Of a DNA stretch of 51,615 nt, positions 1 to 8,644 are shown one piece after another (the first letter of the stretch is position 1; every line of letters starts with the position of its first letter). This DNA is from Myxococcales bacterium (GTDB taxonomy: Bacteria; Myxococcota_A; UBA796; GCA-2862545). The stretch covers positions 1 through 51,615 of the forward strand of contig JAHQVJ010000194.1 of assembly GCA_019634415.1 (NCBI GenBank), given 5' to 3'. The translations under genes were made by a program, and so were the position numbers. Under the pieces are notes generated by a model, which ran no database searches, was not told the origin of the DNA, and saw nothing but the letters and a program-made list of their open reading frames with translations.

Positions 1-691
1 ACGCCCATCACCCCCAAGGGTCCAGCGAACGGGAACCAGCCGTCCATGCAGGCGTCCTCTTCGAACACGCCCAGCTGCGTGCCGTCAGTGTAGAACTGAC
101 GGTTCAGATACCCGGAACCCAGTGGCCGGATGAGCTCCACGGCCACGCTCGACGAATCCACCCCTGCGATCTGCCGAGGGACCAGGCATCTGGTAGCGGC
201 GCAGTGAGTGTGGAGGATCGAGCTGGATGGTCTTCGGTTCCTCGTCCACTGCCATACCCGTCCACACGTCGAAGAACCCACCGCGCGCAGGCGACCAGCT
301 GCTCGGATCCTCCCACAGCACCCGGATGATGTCAGGGTCCTCGGTGGCCCGCGCGTGGAGGAACAGCACCTCGTCCGACGCGTGGGTGCTCGCCACGGGC
401 ACCAACCGGGCGGTGAGCCCCGGGGTGTATCCGGTCCAGAGTTCCCGGGAGAGATGGCCGAAGGCAGCCGTGAGGTCGGCGGCGTCGCCATCGGTGAAAC
501 ACGCCTCGCGAACGAAGCTGGCCGCGGGAGCGCCCGCCTCGCACATCAGCTCGAAGGCCCCACATGCTGTGATCTGCAAAGCGGACGAGCTCAGCCTCGA
601 TGAGCACAGCCGTCTCGAGATCTGGTGCGATGATGTCGGCGTCGTGCAGCGGTGAACACCCAGGGGAACCCAACAGCATCCAAACCATCAT
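1..691 (-). pseudogene. Lipoprotein gene, frame broken twice, cut by window edge
   Basis: The frame opens at an ATG at 691 (a GTG at 700 is possible) and gives a short hydrophobic signal with a lipobox-like LLGSPGC, so the product was probably an exported lipoprotein. Good-looking coding sequence continues in a second frame from about 579 (ITACGAFELMCEAG) and in a third from about 220 (HCAATRCLVPRQIAG, then GSGYLNRQFYTDG) to the left edge. Each switch equals one extra base on the coding strand, near 580 and between about 203 and 222. The joined product would be a Cys-containing secreted protein of more than 225 residues. I recognise no family. It is either a decaying gene or has two base-calling errors; the C-terminus lies outside the window. 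Confidence 0.55.
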
Positions 692-750
692 CGAGCCCAC
701 CGCGCTCGTCTTCAGGCCATGCTACACAAAGCGACCGAGAACAGGGTCAC

Positions 751-1281
751 ATGACGATGTGGACCGATCGACAGCATGCGCTGTGGCACGGGTTGAGGGG
801 GCGGACCGTCGAGGCGTGGGTCGCCGCGGAAATGGCTGTGCGAGAGATCGCATCCGATGGCAAACCTCAATGGCACGACCCCACTGTCCCCTTCCTGCAG
901 CTCGGCCGGCTCGACGCCGTCCTCGAGCAAGATGCACGGCACTCCATCGTCACCTGTCAGAGCATCGACGAATGGGAGTTGGCGATACTCGATCTTCCCC
1001 CGCTACAGATACCCGACCCAGGCGAGGAACACGACGAAGCCTCCATCTATCGGACGCGTGCACTGCCCGAGCTACCTCTTGGCGTCATCTCCGACATCCG
1101 CGTGCAGACGGACGACAAAGGCCTCGTGATCGAGATCCAACTTGAGATCTCCAGCCAGCACACAGTGACGCTGATCCCGGCAGAGGTGCTCGAGGAGCGA
1201 GACGGAACCCTACGCATCGTGCACCAGGACGAGTCGATCTTGGTACAGGTCGACGGTCGGTTCCCGGGTGTGTGGGGCTGA
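751..1281 (+). CDS. Hypothetical acidic protein, 176 aa
   Basis: I do not recognise this protein. It starts MTMWTDRQHALWHGL, has no signal peptide or membrane segment, and ends GRFPGVWG. It looks like a small soluble, acidic alpha/beta protein, with strands such as LVIEIQLEIS and TVTLIPAEVLEE in its second half. The frame is open from 652, but the ATG at 751 fits the protein-like composition better; an AGGG lies just upstream. The stop overlaps a perfect GTGGGG/CCCCAC hairpin, and the next gene converges on it 23 bases away. Confidence 0.55.
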   Translation: MTMWTDRQHALWHGLRGRTVEAWVAAEMAVREIASDGKPQWHDPTVPFLQLGRLDAVLEQDARHSIVTCQSIDEWELAILDLPPLQIPDPGEEHDEASIYRTRALPELPLGVISDIRVQTDDKGLVIEIQLEISSQHTVTLIPAEVLEERDGTLRIVHQDESILVQVDGRFPGVWG

Positions 1282-1287
1282 CCCCAC
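1272..1287. terminator. Candidate bidirectional hairpin terminator
   Basis: A perfect 6-bp stem (GTGGGG, CTGA loop, CCCCAC) overlaps the stop codon of the gene ending at 1281. A second pairing, GGGGCTG at 1274-1280 with CAGCCCC at 1298-1304, is an alternative fold. It lies between convergent genes, as a shared terminator would, but there is no T-tract, so assignment as an intrinsic terminator is tentative. Confidence 0.35.
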
Positions 1288-1304
1288 GGAGCCGACGCAG
1301 CCCC

Positions 1305-1649
1305 CTACCCCTCGAGCTTCTCCACGATCAGCTCGATGAATGCGTCACGATCGAAGTCCCTGTACTCGTGGGTCTCCTCGAACCACCGAACGATGGCGTC
1401 CCTCTCGCCCTCGCGCGCCATGCGGGCGACCGTCGGACTGGCGCTGCACAGGCCGACGATGCGGCCCAGAACACCTTGAGATGCAGGGTGTCCCGCATGG
1501 TAGTGCGCCCGCAGCCAGGCGAAGAGCAGGTAGACCAACGCGGGGTCCGCTTCCTCGAACGGGAAGCGGGCTTCCTCGATGGAGCGGACGCCGTCCTCGA
1601 TCATCTGCAGCAGCCGGGCAGCCTCGCGTTGCTCGTGGGCGAACGCCAT
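1305..1649 (-). CDS. Hypothetical helical protein, 114 aa
   Basis: This small soluble protein is predicted mostly helical and rich in Glu, Ala and Arg (for example EQREAARLLQMIEDG and AFIELIVEKLEG). I recognise no family. The frame is open to 1730, but the ATG at 1649 is preceded by a strong GAGAGGAGA ribosome-binding site six bases upstream, which decides the start. It lies 141 bases downstream of the YhiN-type flavoprotein on the same strand and may share its transcript. Confidence 0.6.
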   Translation of the reverse strand: MAFAHEQREAARLLQMIEDGVRSIEEARFPFEEADPALVYLLFAWLRAHYHAGHPASQGVLGRIVGLCSASPTVARMAREGERDAIVRWFEETHEYRDFDRDAFIELIVEKLEG

Positions 1650-1790
1650 GGGATCTCCTCTCGAAGGGACTGACCAGCGCACCCAGTGCGCCAGTTCCTC
1701 GTGGGCAGTATCGCGGGGGGCGATCGACAAGCCCGTTCATGGGTACGGGACTGCAGTCCGAGCGACAGGCAGGGGACAGGCGAGCGGTCG

Positions 1791-3008
1791 TCATTCCGCC
1801 CGGGTGGCGTGTCGTCCAGCCAGCTCCGCGGTGGCGAAGGCAGCCTGGAAGTTCAGGCCCCCGATGGGTCCGGTGAGGTCGAGCAGCTCGCCGAAGACGT
1901 ACAGCCCCGCGTGCCCACGAACCTCCATCGTCTTCCGGTCCACCGATGCCAGCTGAAGCCCCCCCGCCGTCACCTCTGCCTTCTTGAAGCCCGTCGTCCC
2001 GGTGATCGGAACTGGCAAGCCCTTCAGCGTCTCCACCAGCCTGTGGCGGCTGGCCTTCGACAGGTCGAACGCGCGCGGGTTCGGCGCCAGACCGGCCTGC
2101 ACGCACACCGCCTCGATCAGACGCCGCGGAAGGGGCAGGAGCCCCGCGATGTGCGGGCCCCCCCGCCGACCGGCGGCGTCGATCAGCAGGCCGCGCAGGT
2201 CCTCCCAGGTGTGGTCCGGCAACAGATCGAGCAACACGTCGACGGGCCCCGACGAGCGGGAGACGTGCACCGACACGTCCATCGGAGCAGGACCCGACAG
2301 CCCCACGTGGGTGAACAGCGTGGGGCGTCGGCGGCGAGACGTGCCGATGCGGGCCTCGGCGTCCAGGGACACGCCGGTGAGCTCGTGAACCCACGCAGCC
2401 GAGCTCACGAGCGGGACGAGTGCAGGCACGGGATCGACGACGTGGAGCTTCAGTGCACGTAGCCAGGCGTACCCATCACCGGTCGTGCCCGTCTTGGGGT
2501 AGCTCTTCCCGCCGACACAGAGGAGGAGCTTGTCGCAGTGCACCGTGCCCGCAGGAATCGAGACGGACCAGCCCGCCTCGGTTCTGCGCACGCCCCGCAC
2601 ACCCTGGTTGAACAGAAACTCTGCCCCGTTGGCTCGGGCATGGCGCTCGAGTGCGTCGCGCACCTGACGAGCGGAGTCGCTCACGGGGAACACCTTCTCG
2701 AGTGCCTCCTCGGTCTTCGTCGGCACACCGAGGGCGTGGAACCTGGCTCGGACCGCTGCTGGCGGCAGCGCCAGGAACGCCGGTGTGAGGAAACGCGCAG
2801 CCGAGGGCCCGAAGAGCTTGGCCGCCTCGCGTGGACCGAGGGTGGTGGTGAGATTGCAACGCGTTCCGCCGCTCGCGAGCACCTTGGTTCCCGTGCGTGG
2901 CGTCTTCTCGATCACCAGGGTGCGTGCGCCGGCGGCGGCACAGACCCCAGCAGCCCAGAGTCCCGCCGCGCCGGCGCCCACCACGACGATCGGGCTGCTT
3001 CGTTCCAA
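1791..3008 (-). CDS. YhiN/HI0933-family FAD-binding flavoprotein
   Basis: This is a 405-residue, probably cytosolic NAD(P)/FAD-dependent oxidoreductase of the HI0933/YhiN (BaiN-like) family, whose substrate is generally unknown. The N-terminus has the dinucleotide fold VVVGAGAAGLWAAGV (about residues 8-22), followed by the family hallmark SGGTRCNLT (about 46-54). The middle carries LLCVGGKSYPKTGTTGDGY, and the C-terminus has GGLNFQAAFATAELAGR, which closes the FAD site. Length matches the family (about 390-420). Its start at 3008 faces the TIGR02996 gene across a 110-base gap that probably holds divergent promoters. Family assignment is firm; the reaction is not known. Confidence 0.9.
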   Translation of the reverse strand: MERSSPIVVVGAGAAGLWAAGVCAAAGARTLVIEKTPRTGTKVLASGGTRCNLTTTLGPREAAKLFGPSAARFLTPAFLALPPAAVRARFHALGVPTKTEEALEKVFPVSDSARQVRDALERHARANGAEFLFNQGVRGVRRTEAGWSVSIPAGTVHCDKLLLCVGGKSYPKTGTTGDGYAWLRALKLHVVDPVPALVPLVSSAAWVHELTGVSLDAEARIGTSRRRRPTLFTHVGLSGPAPMDVSVHVSRSSGPVDVLLDLLPDHTWEDLRGLLIDAAGRRGGPHIAGLLPLPRRLIEAVCVQAGLAPNPRAFDLSKASRHRLVETLKGLPVPITGTTGFKKAEVTAGGLQLASVDRKTMEVRGHAGLYVFGELLDLTGPIGGLNFQAAFATAELAGRHATRAE

Positions 3009-3118
3009 GAATCCTCTGAGAGCCGAAGTCTAATTCGCCAGGCCCTCGTTGCGCGCCGTGCGACCGCGATGACCCTCGGCGGTCCCAGGTGGATAGTCTC
3101 GGACCGAGCGAGCGTCCG

Positions 3119-4786
3119 ATGTCCATCGCCGATCAGATCGCCGACACCCGAGACATGCCGTCTGCCCAGGCCCTCTCCGCGCTCCTGGCGATCTGGAGGG
3201 ACCACCCGTTCCCGGAGCTCGGCGATCTGATCGAACACGTCGGCGCCCAGGTCTCCACCGTCTCCCTCGCGCAGAACACCCAGCGCGCCACCGCCGCCAG
3301 ATTCCTCGAGGTGGCAGCCACCCCCGACGATGCAGGGCTCGGAGCGATGCTCGAGGTGTTCCCCGTCGGCGGCAGGCGGGCCGGAATGGCCCAGCTCGAG
3401 GCGCTCTCACACTGGCCCCGTGACCCACGCCTCGCCGCACATCTGCTGAGTCTGTTCGACGATCCGCCCTACCGATCGCGCCCGACCCTCCCCTTCTGGC
3501 AGCAGCTCCTCGACACGTTGGCGACCATCGCCGATCCGCGAAGCGGCCCGCGGCTGACCGACGCGCTGACCCGGATCGAGGAGAGCTTCGCCCCAGCGAT
3601 GCAGGAGCCGATGCGCCGTGAGATCGCGGCGCGCCTCCCACTGGCCCACGCCGTGCACACGCCCGACGACGTGGCCACGGCGATCGCGAACGTCTCGGCC
3701 GCGCGATCCGGCTCCGCTCCACCGAACGCGCAAAGTGCCGCGGCCCTGCTCGCCGCCGTCTTCGCACACCCGGACGACGACGACCTGCGCCTGGTCTACG
3801 GCGACGCCTGCATCGCTGCTGGCGATCCCCGCGGGGAGCTGATCGCCATCGGTCGGGACCGTGCCCGGGGACGTCGTCTGAGCCCGGACGCGCGCCAACG
3901 CGAGAAGGCACTGCTCCGCGACCACCGCAGTGACTGGCTCGGGGATCTCGAGCGAGTCCTGCTGTCATCGTCGATCAAGTTCCGCCTCGGCTTCCTGGAC
4001 GCCGCGACCCTCAAGCCCAAGCACGAAGCCCATGTGCAGCCGCTCATCGGCGACGAGCGCTGGTCGACCCTGCGCCACCTCGAGGTCAGGGCCGTGGCGG
4101 ACTACCAGCACGCTGCCGCTGCTGCCGCCGCACAGTCCGTGGAGGAGCTGGTCGCCCACGAGACCATGCGAGGCCTGCGACGCCTGACCGGGGACCTGAG
4201 TCGCTCCCTGGCCCTCGAGCTGTGCGAGGGGGCGCGCGAGCGGCGCCTGCAGACCCTCCAAGCCACGCTGTGGGACGATCGGGACGGCGGGCTGCGCGCC
4301 GCGCTCTCCAGCGCATCGCGGCTACCCGAGCTGCGCGAGCTCATCTGCGCTCATGCACCGCAGGACAGCCCGTCCGAGTACGACTGGTTGCTCGACGGCC
4401 CCCTCGCCTCCCGGCTGTCGCGCGTGGAGCTGCGCATCGGGCTGGCCACCCTGGCCGACTGGATTGGCGTGTTTCGACGGCACACCTTCGACACCCTCTG
4501 CATCGCCGACACGTGGGCGCACGATCGCGTCGAGCTGTCTCGCAAGAGCGGCTCCACCGAGCTGCGTGCCACCTTCCGCTGGCCCGGAATGCAGGTAGGG
4601 GGCCGCTCGATCGTGCTCGGCGTGGCGAACGTGCTGGCGGACCTTCGACCGGGCTCGATCCACCGGGTCGAGGTGAGCTGGACGCGTTCGTACCCGGCCA
4701 CCCCGGCCCAGCGGACCGCCCTGGAGGCCGCGCTTCGGCACCTGGCGCCGGAGCACGTGAAGCTCCCCAAGCGGCTGCCCTCGTGA
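3119..4786 (+). CDS. TIGR02996 domain-containing protein
   Basis: This is a 555-residue soluble protein. Around residues 204-250 it has the TIGR02996 signature LLAAVFAHPDDDDLRLVYGD followed by GDPRGELIAIG. This short domain is common in myxobacterial and planctomycete repeat proteins and has no established biochemical role. The N-terminal 200 residues look like HEAT-type helical repeats (DPRLAAHLLSLF, DPRSGPRLTDALTRI). The C-terminal half looks like degenerate leucine-rich repeats (WSTLRHLEVRAV, ASRLPELRELI). It may be a scaffold or binding protein, by inference only. The frame opens at a GTG at 3089, but the ATG at 3119 is the more natural start. Confidence 0.75.
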   Translation: MSIADQIADTRDMPSAQALSALLAIWRDHPFPELGDLIEHVGAQVSTVSLAQNTQRATAARFLEVAATPDDAGLGAMLEVFPVGGRRAGMAQLEALSHWPRDPRLAAHLLSLFDDPPYRSRPTLPFWQQLLDTLATIADPRSGPRLTDALTRIEESFAPAMQEPMRREIAARLPLAHAVHTPDDVATAIANVSAARSGSAPPNAQSAAALLAAVFAHPDDDDLRLVYGDACIAAGDPRGELIAIGRDRARGRRLSPDARQREKALLRDHRSDWLGDLERVLLSSSIKFRLGFLDAATLKPKHEAHVQPLIGDERWSTLRHLEVRAVADYQHAAAAAAAQSVEELVAHETMRGLRRLTGDLSRSLALELCEGARERRLQTLQATLWDDRDGGLRAALSSASRLPELRELICAHAPQDSPSEYDWLLDGPLASRLSRVELRIGLATLADWIGVFRRHTFDTLCIADTWAHDRVELSRKSGSTELRATFRWPGMQVGGRSIVLGVANVLADLRPGSIHRVEVSWTRSYPATPAQRTALEAALRHLAPEHVKLPKRLPS

Positions 4787-4873
4787 CGAGGCTGACGGAC
4801 CCCTCTGGGGTGATCGTCTCCGAACCGACGCCCAGTCGCTCCATCCGGTACCCTGGCCGACGAGGGAGCCAGC

Positions 4874-6058
4874 GTGGCACGACAAACGCTCGATGCACCT
4901 TCGCCAGTGAGGCGACGGGTGCGCGCCGCCCTGCCGCCCCTGGTCGTCCTGGCCATGCTGGCGCTCTTCGTGGGCGGACTGGCGACCCGACACGACGGAT
5001 GGGTCTGGCTGGCGTTCGCGGCACCGCTGGTCCTGCTGGCACTGGTCGCAGAGGCGCTCGTCGCAGAGTGGCGTGGCGCCGCCTCCCGCATGCTCGTGGC
5101 GTGGACTGCGGGCTGGGCCACCCTGCTGTGGCTCGGACCGGCGTTGCTGTTCAGCCCGTTGGCGCCACTCATCTTGGCACTCGCCGCCGTGGTGCCCATC
5201 TACGGGGCGACGCGCCAACCCCTCTCACAGGGCCCGGTGGCCCAGGCGTGGCGGGCCAGCGCCTCCCGATTCCGAGATCGACCGGATGGAAGCGTTCGAG
5301 CCCAGCTGCTGGGCTTCGCGCCCGTGCTGGCAGGGCTCGTCGCCACGTCCTTCGGCCTGCTGGGTGTGGGAGTGGGCAGCGTGGGGGCCATGTCGCTGGC
5401 CACGTTGCATCCCAACGCGATCTACGCGGGACCGATCCTCATGATGGTGGGCGTCGCCCTGTTGCTGCCCACGGTGTTCGTGCTCCTCGCCCCCTTCGTC
5501 GCGCCGTTGTCGGACCCGCCGGGCCTACGGCGGCTACGAGCGACCATGGGGATCGAGGGTGGGACGCGCTGGGACGCCTCGACCGCGTTTCTCCTCGCCA
5601 TCGTGGATGCCAGCCTCCTCGCAGCCTTGGTGGTCTGGGTGATCCTGATGGGGATCGGCCTGGTGACGTCGGGCGCCACGAGCCCGGTGTGCCTCGCCAT
5701 GGGGGCCACGGGAGCCTTGGTCGTCTCCGCGCGCAACGTGGCCGCCGACATCAGGCTCTTCGCACCGGTGCGCCCGGCTCGAAGTGTGCTGTGGGCCGTC
5801 GCCACGGCGCCCCGAGCCTACGCCGAGGCCAACCTGTGGGAGAGCACCGTGCTGATGGCACTCGTGGTTCCGACCCTGCTGGCATTCCAGGCCGCACCCG
5901 TCGTGATCCTGGCTGCGCCCACGACTGCCCAGAAGCTCGTGGTGGTCGTCGTTACAGGTCCAGTCGCGGTGCTGTGGGCAGGTCTGGTGGGACGGCTGAC
6001 GCTTCGTCTCCGCGTTCACCGTGCGCAGCTGGTGCACACGCTGGCGGCCATGTCCTGA
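4874..6058 (+). CDS. Polytopic membrane protein, unknown function
   Basis: This 394-residue integral membrane protein starts at GTG 4874. It has about ten hydrophobic segments, including LVVLAMLALFVGGLA, FAAPLVLLALVAEALV, LAPLILALAAVVPIYG and VVVVVTGPVAVLWAG, separated by short Arg-rich loops. I recognise no transporter or enzyme motif. It lies 87 bases downstream of the TIGR02996 gene on the same strand and may be co-transcribed with it. Homology search could place it; from sequence I only support an inner-membrane location. Confidence 0.65.
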   Translation: MARQTLDAPSPVRRRVRAALPPLVVLAMLALFVGGLATRHDGWVWLAFAAPLVLLALVAEALVAEWRGAASRMLVAWTAGWATLLWLGPALLFSPLAPLILALAAVVPIYGATRQPLSQGPVAQAWRASASRFRDRPDGSVRAQLLGFAPVLAGLVATSFGLLGVGVGSVGAMSLATLHPNAIYAGPILMMVGVALLLPTVFVLLAPFVAPLSDPPGLRRLRATMGIEGGTRWDASTAFLLAIVDASLLAALVVWVILMGIGLVTSGATSPVCLAMGATGALVVSARNVAADIRLFAPVRPARSVLWAVATAPRAYAEANLWESTVLMALVVPTLLAFQAAPVVILAAPTTAQKLVVVVVTGPVAVLWAGLVGRLTLRLRVHRAQLVHTLAAMS

Positions 6059-6133
6059 TCAGACTCGTGCCGGCTCCGCCGCCACTGTACTGATTGGCCG
6101 AGAACAGCGTTCGCAGCGAGCTGCAGTGACGGG

Positions 6134-7005
6134 TCATCGATCCGAGCAACGAGCGATCGACACCTGGCGACCATCCACAGTGCGGATCCGCCCTCGGTCG
6201 ATGCTGACGCGCTCCAACCGAACGGTACGGGCCTCGGGCGGCACGACGCGCCCGGACGTGTCGGCGCCGAGCACGCGACGCAGCGTGGTGGTCGTGGTGA
6301 GACGCCGGTTCACCAGCTGCCAGGTGCCGTGCCTCAGCTCCACGTCGGTCCAGGTGCCGTCCTGTCCGAAGTCCTCCACCAGGTGATCGGTCTGGCATTC
6401 ACCGGTGAGGCTCCAGGTGCCGACGAGCCACTCTGGGCTCGGCGTGCCTGGCCAGCCCAGCAAGTAGGAGCGCACTGCGTCGAGGCTGGCCTCGGGCTGG
6501 TCGGTGAACATCAGGTGGCCGGCATCCTCGATCACCTCGAGGCGCGCGTTGGGGAACAGGGCCAGGTGATCGGTCTGGCGCTGCACACCGATCAGGGTGT
6601 TGCAGCGGCTGGCGATCAGCAGCACCTCGTGGGGGTAGGTGACCTCCAGAGGTGGCATCTCGGGCGTGCCGTCGGGTCCGGTGGCCTTGGCCTGGATCGC
6701 CTGCATGGCCGTGGCACCGACCCGCGCCATGTCGTGGGCCGCAGGTTCCGGTAGTCGCCCCCTGGCCCGCCGTGGAGCACGACGATCACCGGATCCATCG
6801 GATCCCCGAATCGCTCCCCGTGGACCTTCCGATCCCCAAGGTCCAACGTAGGCAACGACGGATCGTCGGCCACGGTGGGGGGCGGGATCCGGGCAGGATC
6901 GGGGGTGAACGCCAGATAGGCAACCACCGCAACGACCACGAAGACGCCCAACAAGGCAAGCGCGCTGATGCCGATTCGCCTGGGCCAGACCGCACGTTCG
7001 GGCAT
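6134..7005 (-). pseudogene. Alpha/beta hydrolase with internal deletion and frame break
   Basis: The gene opens at ATG 7005 with a membrane anchor (ALALLGVFVVVAVVAYLAF) and reaches the oxyanion-hole motif VVLHGGPGGDYRNL typical of proline iminopeptidase-like hydrolases. At about 6735 the frame ends in nonsense. A second frame resumes (AAHDMARVGATAM) and carries the end of the fold, with the catalytic-His region LEVIEDAGHLMF, then a lipocalin-like tail (LVGTWSLTGE, GTWQLVNRRL). Only about 28 residues separate the two parts where a normal hydrolase has roughly 150-200, so the nucleophile elbow (GxSxG) is missing. Activity is not expected. It diverges from xdhA. Confidence 0.75.
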
Positions 7006-7073
7006 CCGGCAGCGATATCCGTGGGTCAGGCCGCCGTCAACAGGGTCCGCGCCGACAACCCAGTCCATCGATT

Positions 7074-7111
7074 GGTGTGAGCGAATGGAAATGCAGCGTC
7101 GTGTGGTGTGA
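7074..7111 (+). promoter_or_regulatory. Direct repeat GGTGTGA in xdhA upstream region
   Basis: The heptamer GGTGTGA occurs at 7074-7080 and 7105-7111, 31 bases apart (about three helical turns). Each copy is followed by a similar CG-rich/AATG stretch. The repeats lie 76-113 bases upstream of the xdhA start, in the 181-base gap that also faces the broken hydrolase. They could be tandem activator or repressor sites for the purine genes. No regulator gene is nearby, so this is only suggestive. Confidence 0.25.
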
Positions 7112-7186
7112 CGCAAATGAGTGGGCAACTGGGTCACCGACACGGCGCGTCGGCTCGATGAGGTACCTTGGCTCCGAGGAGGGCCG

Positions 7187-8644
7187 ATGGCGGATCCCGT
7201 CCGCTTCCAGCTCAACGGGGAGAGTGTGGTCGAGGCCGAGGCCCGCCCCACCACCACGCTGTTGCAGTGGCTTCGCAGCCGGCGTCTGGTGGGCACCAAG
7301 GAGGGCTGCGCCGAGGGAGACTGCGGGGCGTGCACCGTGGCCATCCTCGATCCCCCAGACGAGGGCGACGAGGGGGTGTGGCGTGCCGTGAACAGCTGCC
7401 TGGTGCTGCTGCCCATGGTGGATGGCCGGCAGGTGGTCACCGTGGAGGGGCTGGCGGAGGGAGACACGCTCCATCCCGCCCAGGCCGCGATGGTGCGAAC
7501 CCTGGGATCCCAGTGCGGCTACTGCACGCCGGGGTTCGTCATGAGCCTGTTCGAGTCTTGCTACCGCTCCGATCTCGATGCCTCGTGGAAGCGCGACGAT
7601 CAGCTGTGCGGCAACCTGTGCCGCTGCACGGGCTACCGCCCCATCCGCGACGCACTGGACGCAGTGGCGGGGAGCCGCCCCGACGACGCCTTTCGCGCTG
7701 CCCTCGGCACCCCCTCCCCCACACGCCCCGCGGCCTATGCAGCCCGTGGCCAACGCCTCGACGCACCCACCGAGCTGTCGGAGGCCATCGCCCTGCTGCA
7801 GCATCCCGGCGCCCGGCTGGTATGCGGCGCCACCGATCTCGGACTGGAGATCACGCAGCGCCACCAGCACCCCACGCACCTCGTGTCCCTCGAGCGGATC
7901 CCCCAGCTGCGGGGCGCGCGCATCGAGGAGGGAACGGCCATCCTCGGCGCCGCCACGCCGCTCACCCAGCTCGAGACATGGAGCGCTACCCCGCTGCCCA
8001 TCCTGCATCGCATGCTGCGCTACTTCGGCTCGCGGCAGATCAAGCACCGGGCCACCTTGGGCGGCAACCTGTGCAATGCCTCCCCCATCGGGGACCTGGC
8101 CCCCGTCCTGCTCGCGCTGGACGCACACCTCGTGCTGGAGGGCCCGAGCGGCCAGCGCCGCGTCGCCGTGGGCGACTTCTTCGTGGGATACCGCAAGACG
8201 GCGCTGCAACCCGGAGAGATCCTGACCGACGTGCGCATTCCCCTGCCCGATCCTGCGGCGCGGCGCGGCGCCTACAAGGTGAGTCGCCGCCGGGAGCTCG
8301 ACATCAGTGCTGTGTCGGCCGCCATGCGGGTGGAGCTCGACGCCGCTGGCCGCGTACAGCTGGCCCGCCTCGCCTACGGCGGGATGGCCGCCACGCCGGC
8401 CCGCGCCCTCGGCACCGAGGCCGCTCTGCAGGGTCAGCCGTGGACCGCCGCCACGGTGGCGGCCGCCGCTGCCCACCTCGAGCGCGACTTCACACCGCTG
8501 TCGGACCATCGGGGTTCGGCCTGGTTCCGCACCACGGTGGCCCGCAACCTCCTGGTGGGCTTCGAGGCCGAGACGCGGGAGCATCCCGTGGTGGCACTCC
8601 CCGACCGCCACACCGGTACCGTCGTGCTCGGACAGACCCCATGA
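7187..8644 (+). CDS. xdhA: Xanthine dehydrogenase small subunit (Fe-S and FAD)
   Basis: This electron-transfer subunit of xanthine dehydrogenase passes electrons from the molybdenum subunit through two [2Fe-2S] clusters and FAD to NAD+ in hypoxanthine/xanthine oxidation. The plant-type ferredoxin domain has C41, C46, C49 (EGCAEGDCGAC) and C71. The second, four-helix cluster domain has C110, C113, C145 and C147 (SQCGYC, LCGNLCRCTGYRP). From about 185 on comes the FAD domain (GATDLG, ATLGGNLCNASPIGD). The 485-residue length matches XdhA. The start is set by GGAGGG just before ATG 7187. The stop overlaps the xdhB start as ATGA, implying coupled translation. Confidence 0.95.
   Translation: MADPVRFQLNGESVVEAEARPTTTLLQWLRSRRLVGTKEGCAEGDCGACTVAILDPPDEGDEGVWRAVNSCLVLLPMVDGRQVVTVEGLAEGDTLHPAQAAMVRTLGSQCGYCTPGFVMSLFESCYRSDLDASWKRDDQLCGNLCRCTGYRPIRDALDAVAGSRPDDAFRAALGTPSPTRPAAYAARGQRLDAPTELSEAIALLQHPGARLVCGATDLGLEITQRHQHPTHLVSLERIPQLRGARIEEGTAILGAATPLTQLETWSATPLPILHRMLRYFGSRQIKHRATLGGNLCNASPIGDLAPVLLALDAHLVLEGPSGQRRVAVGDFFVGYRKTALQPGEILTDVRIPLPDPAARRGAYKVSRRRELDISAVSAAMRVELDAAGRVQLARLAYGGMAATPARALGTEAALQGQPWTAATVAAAAAHLERDFTPLSDHRGSAWFRTTVARNLLVGFEAETREHPVVALPDRHTGTVVLGQTP

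Noticed and set aside
203..222. Programmed frameshift in the first lipoprotein gene
   Set aside because: No slippery heptamer or downstream pseudoknot is visible, and a second slip near 580 makes error or decay more likely.
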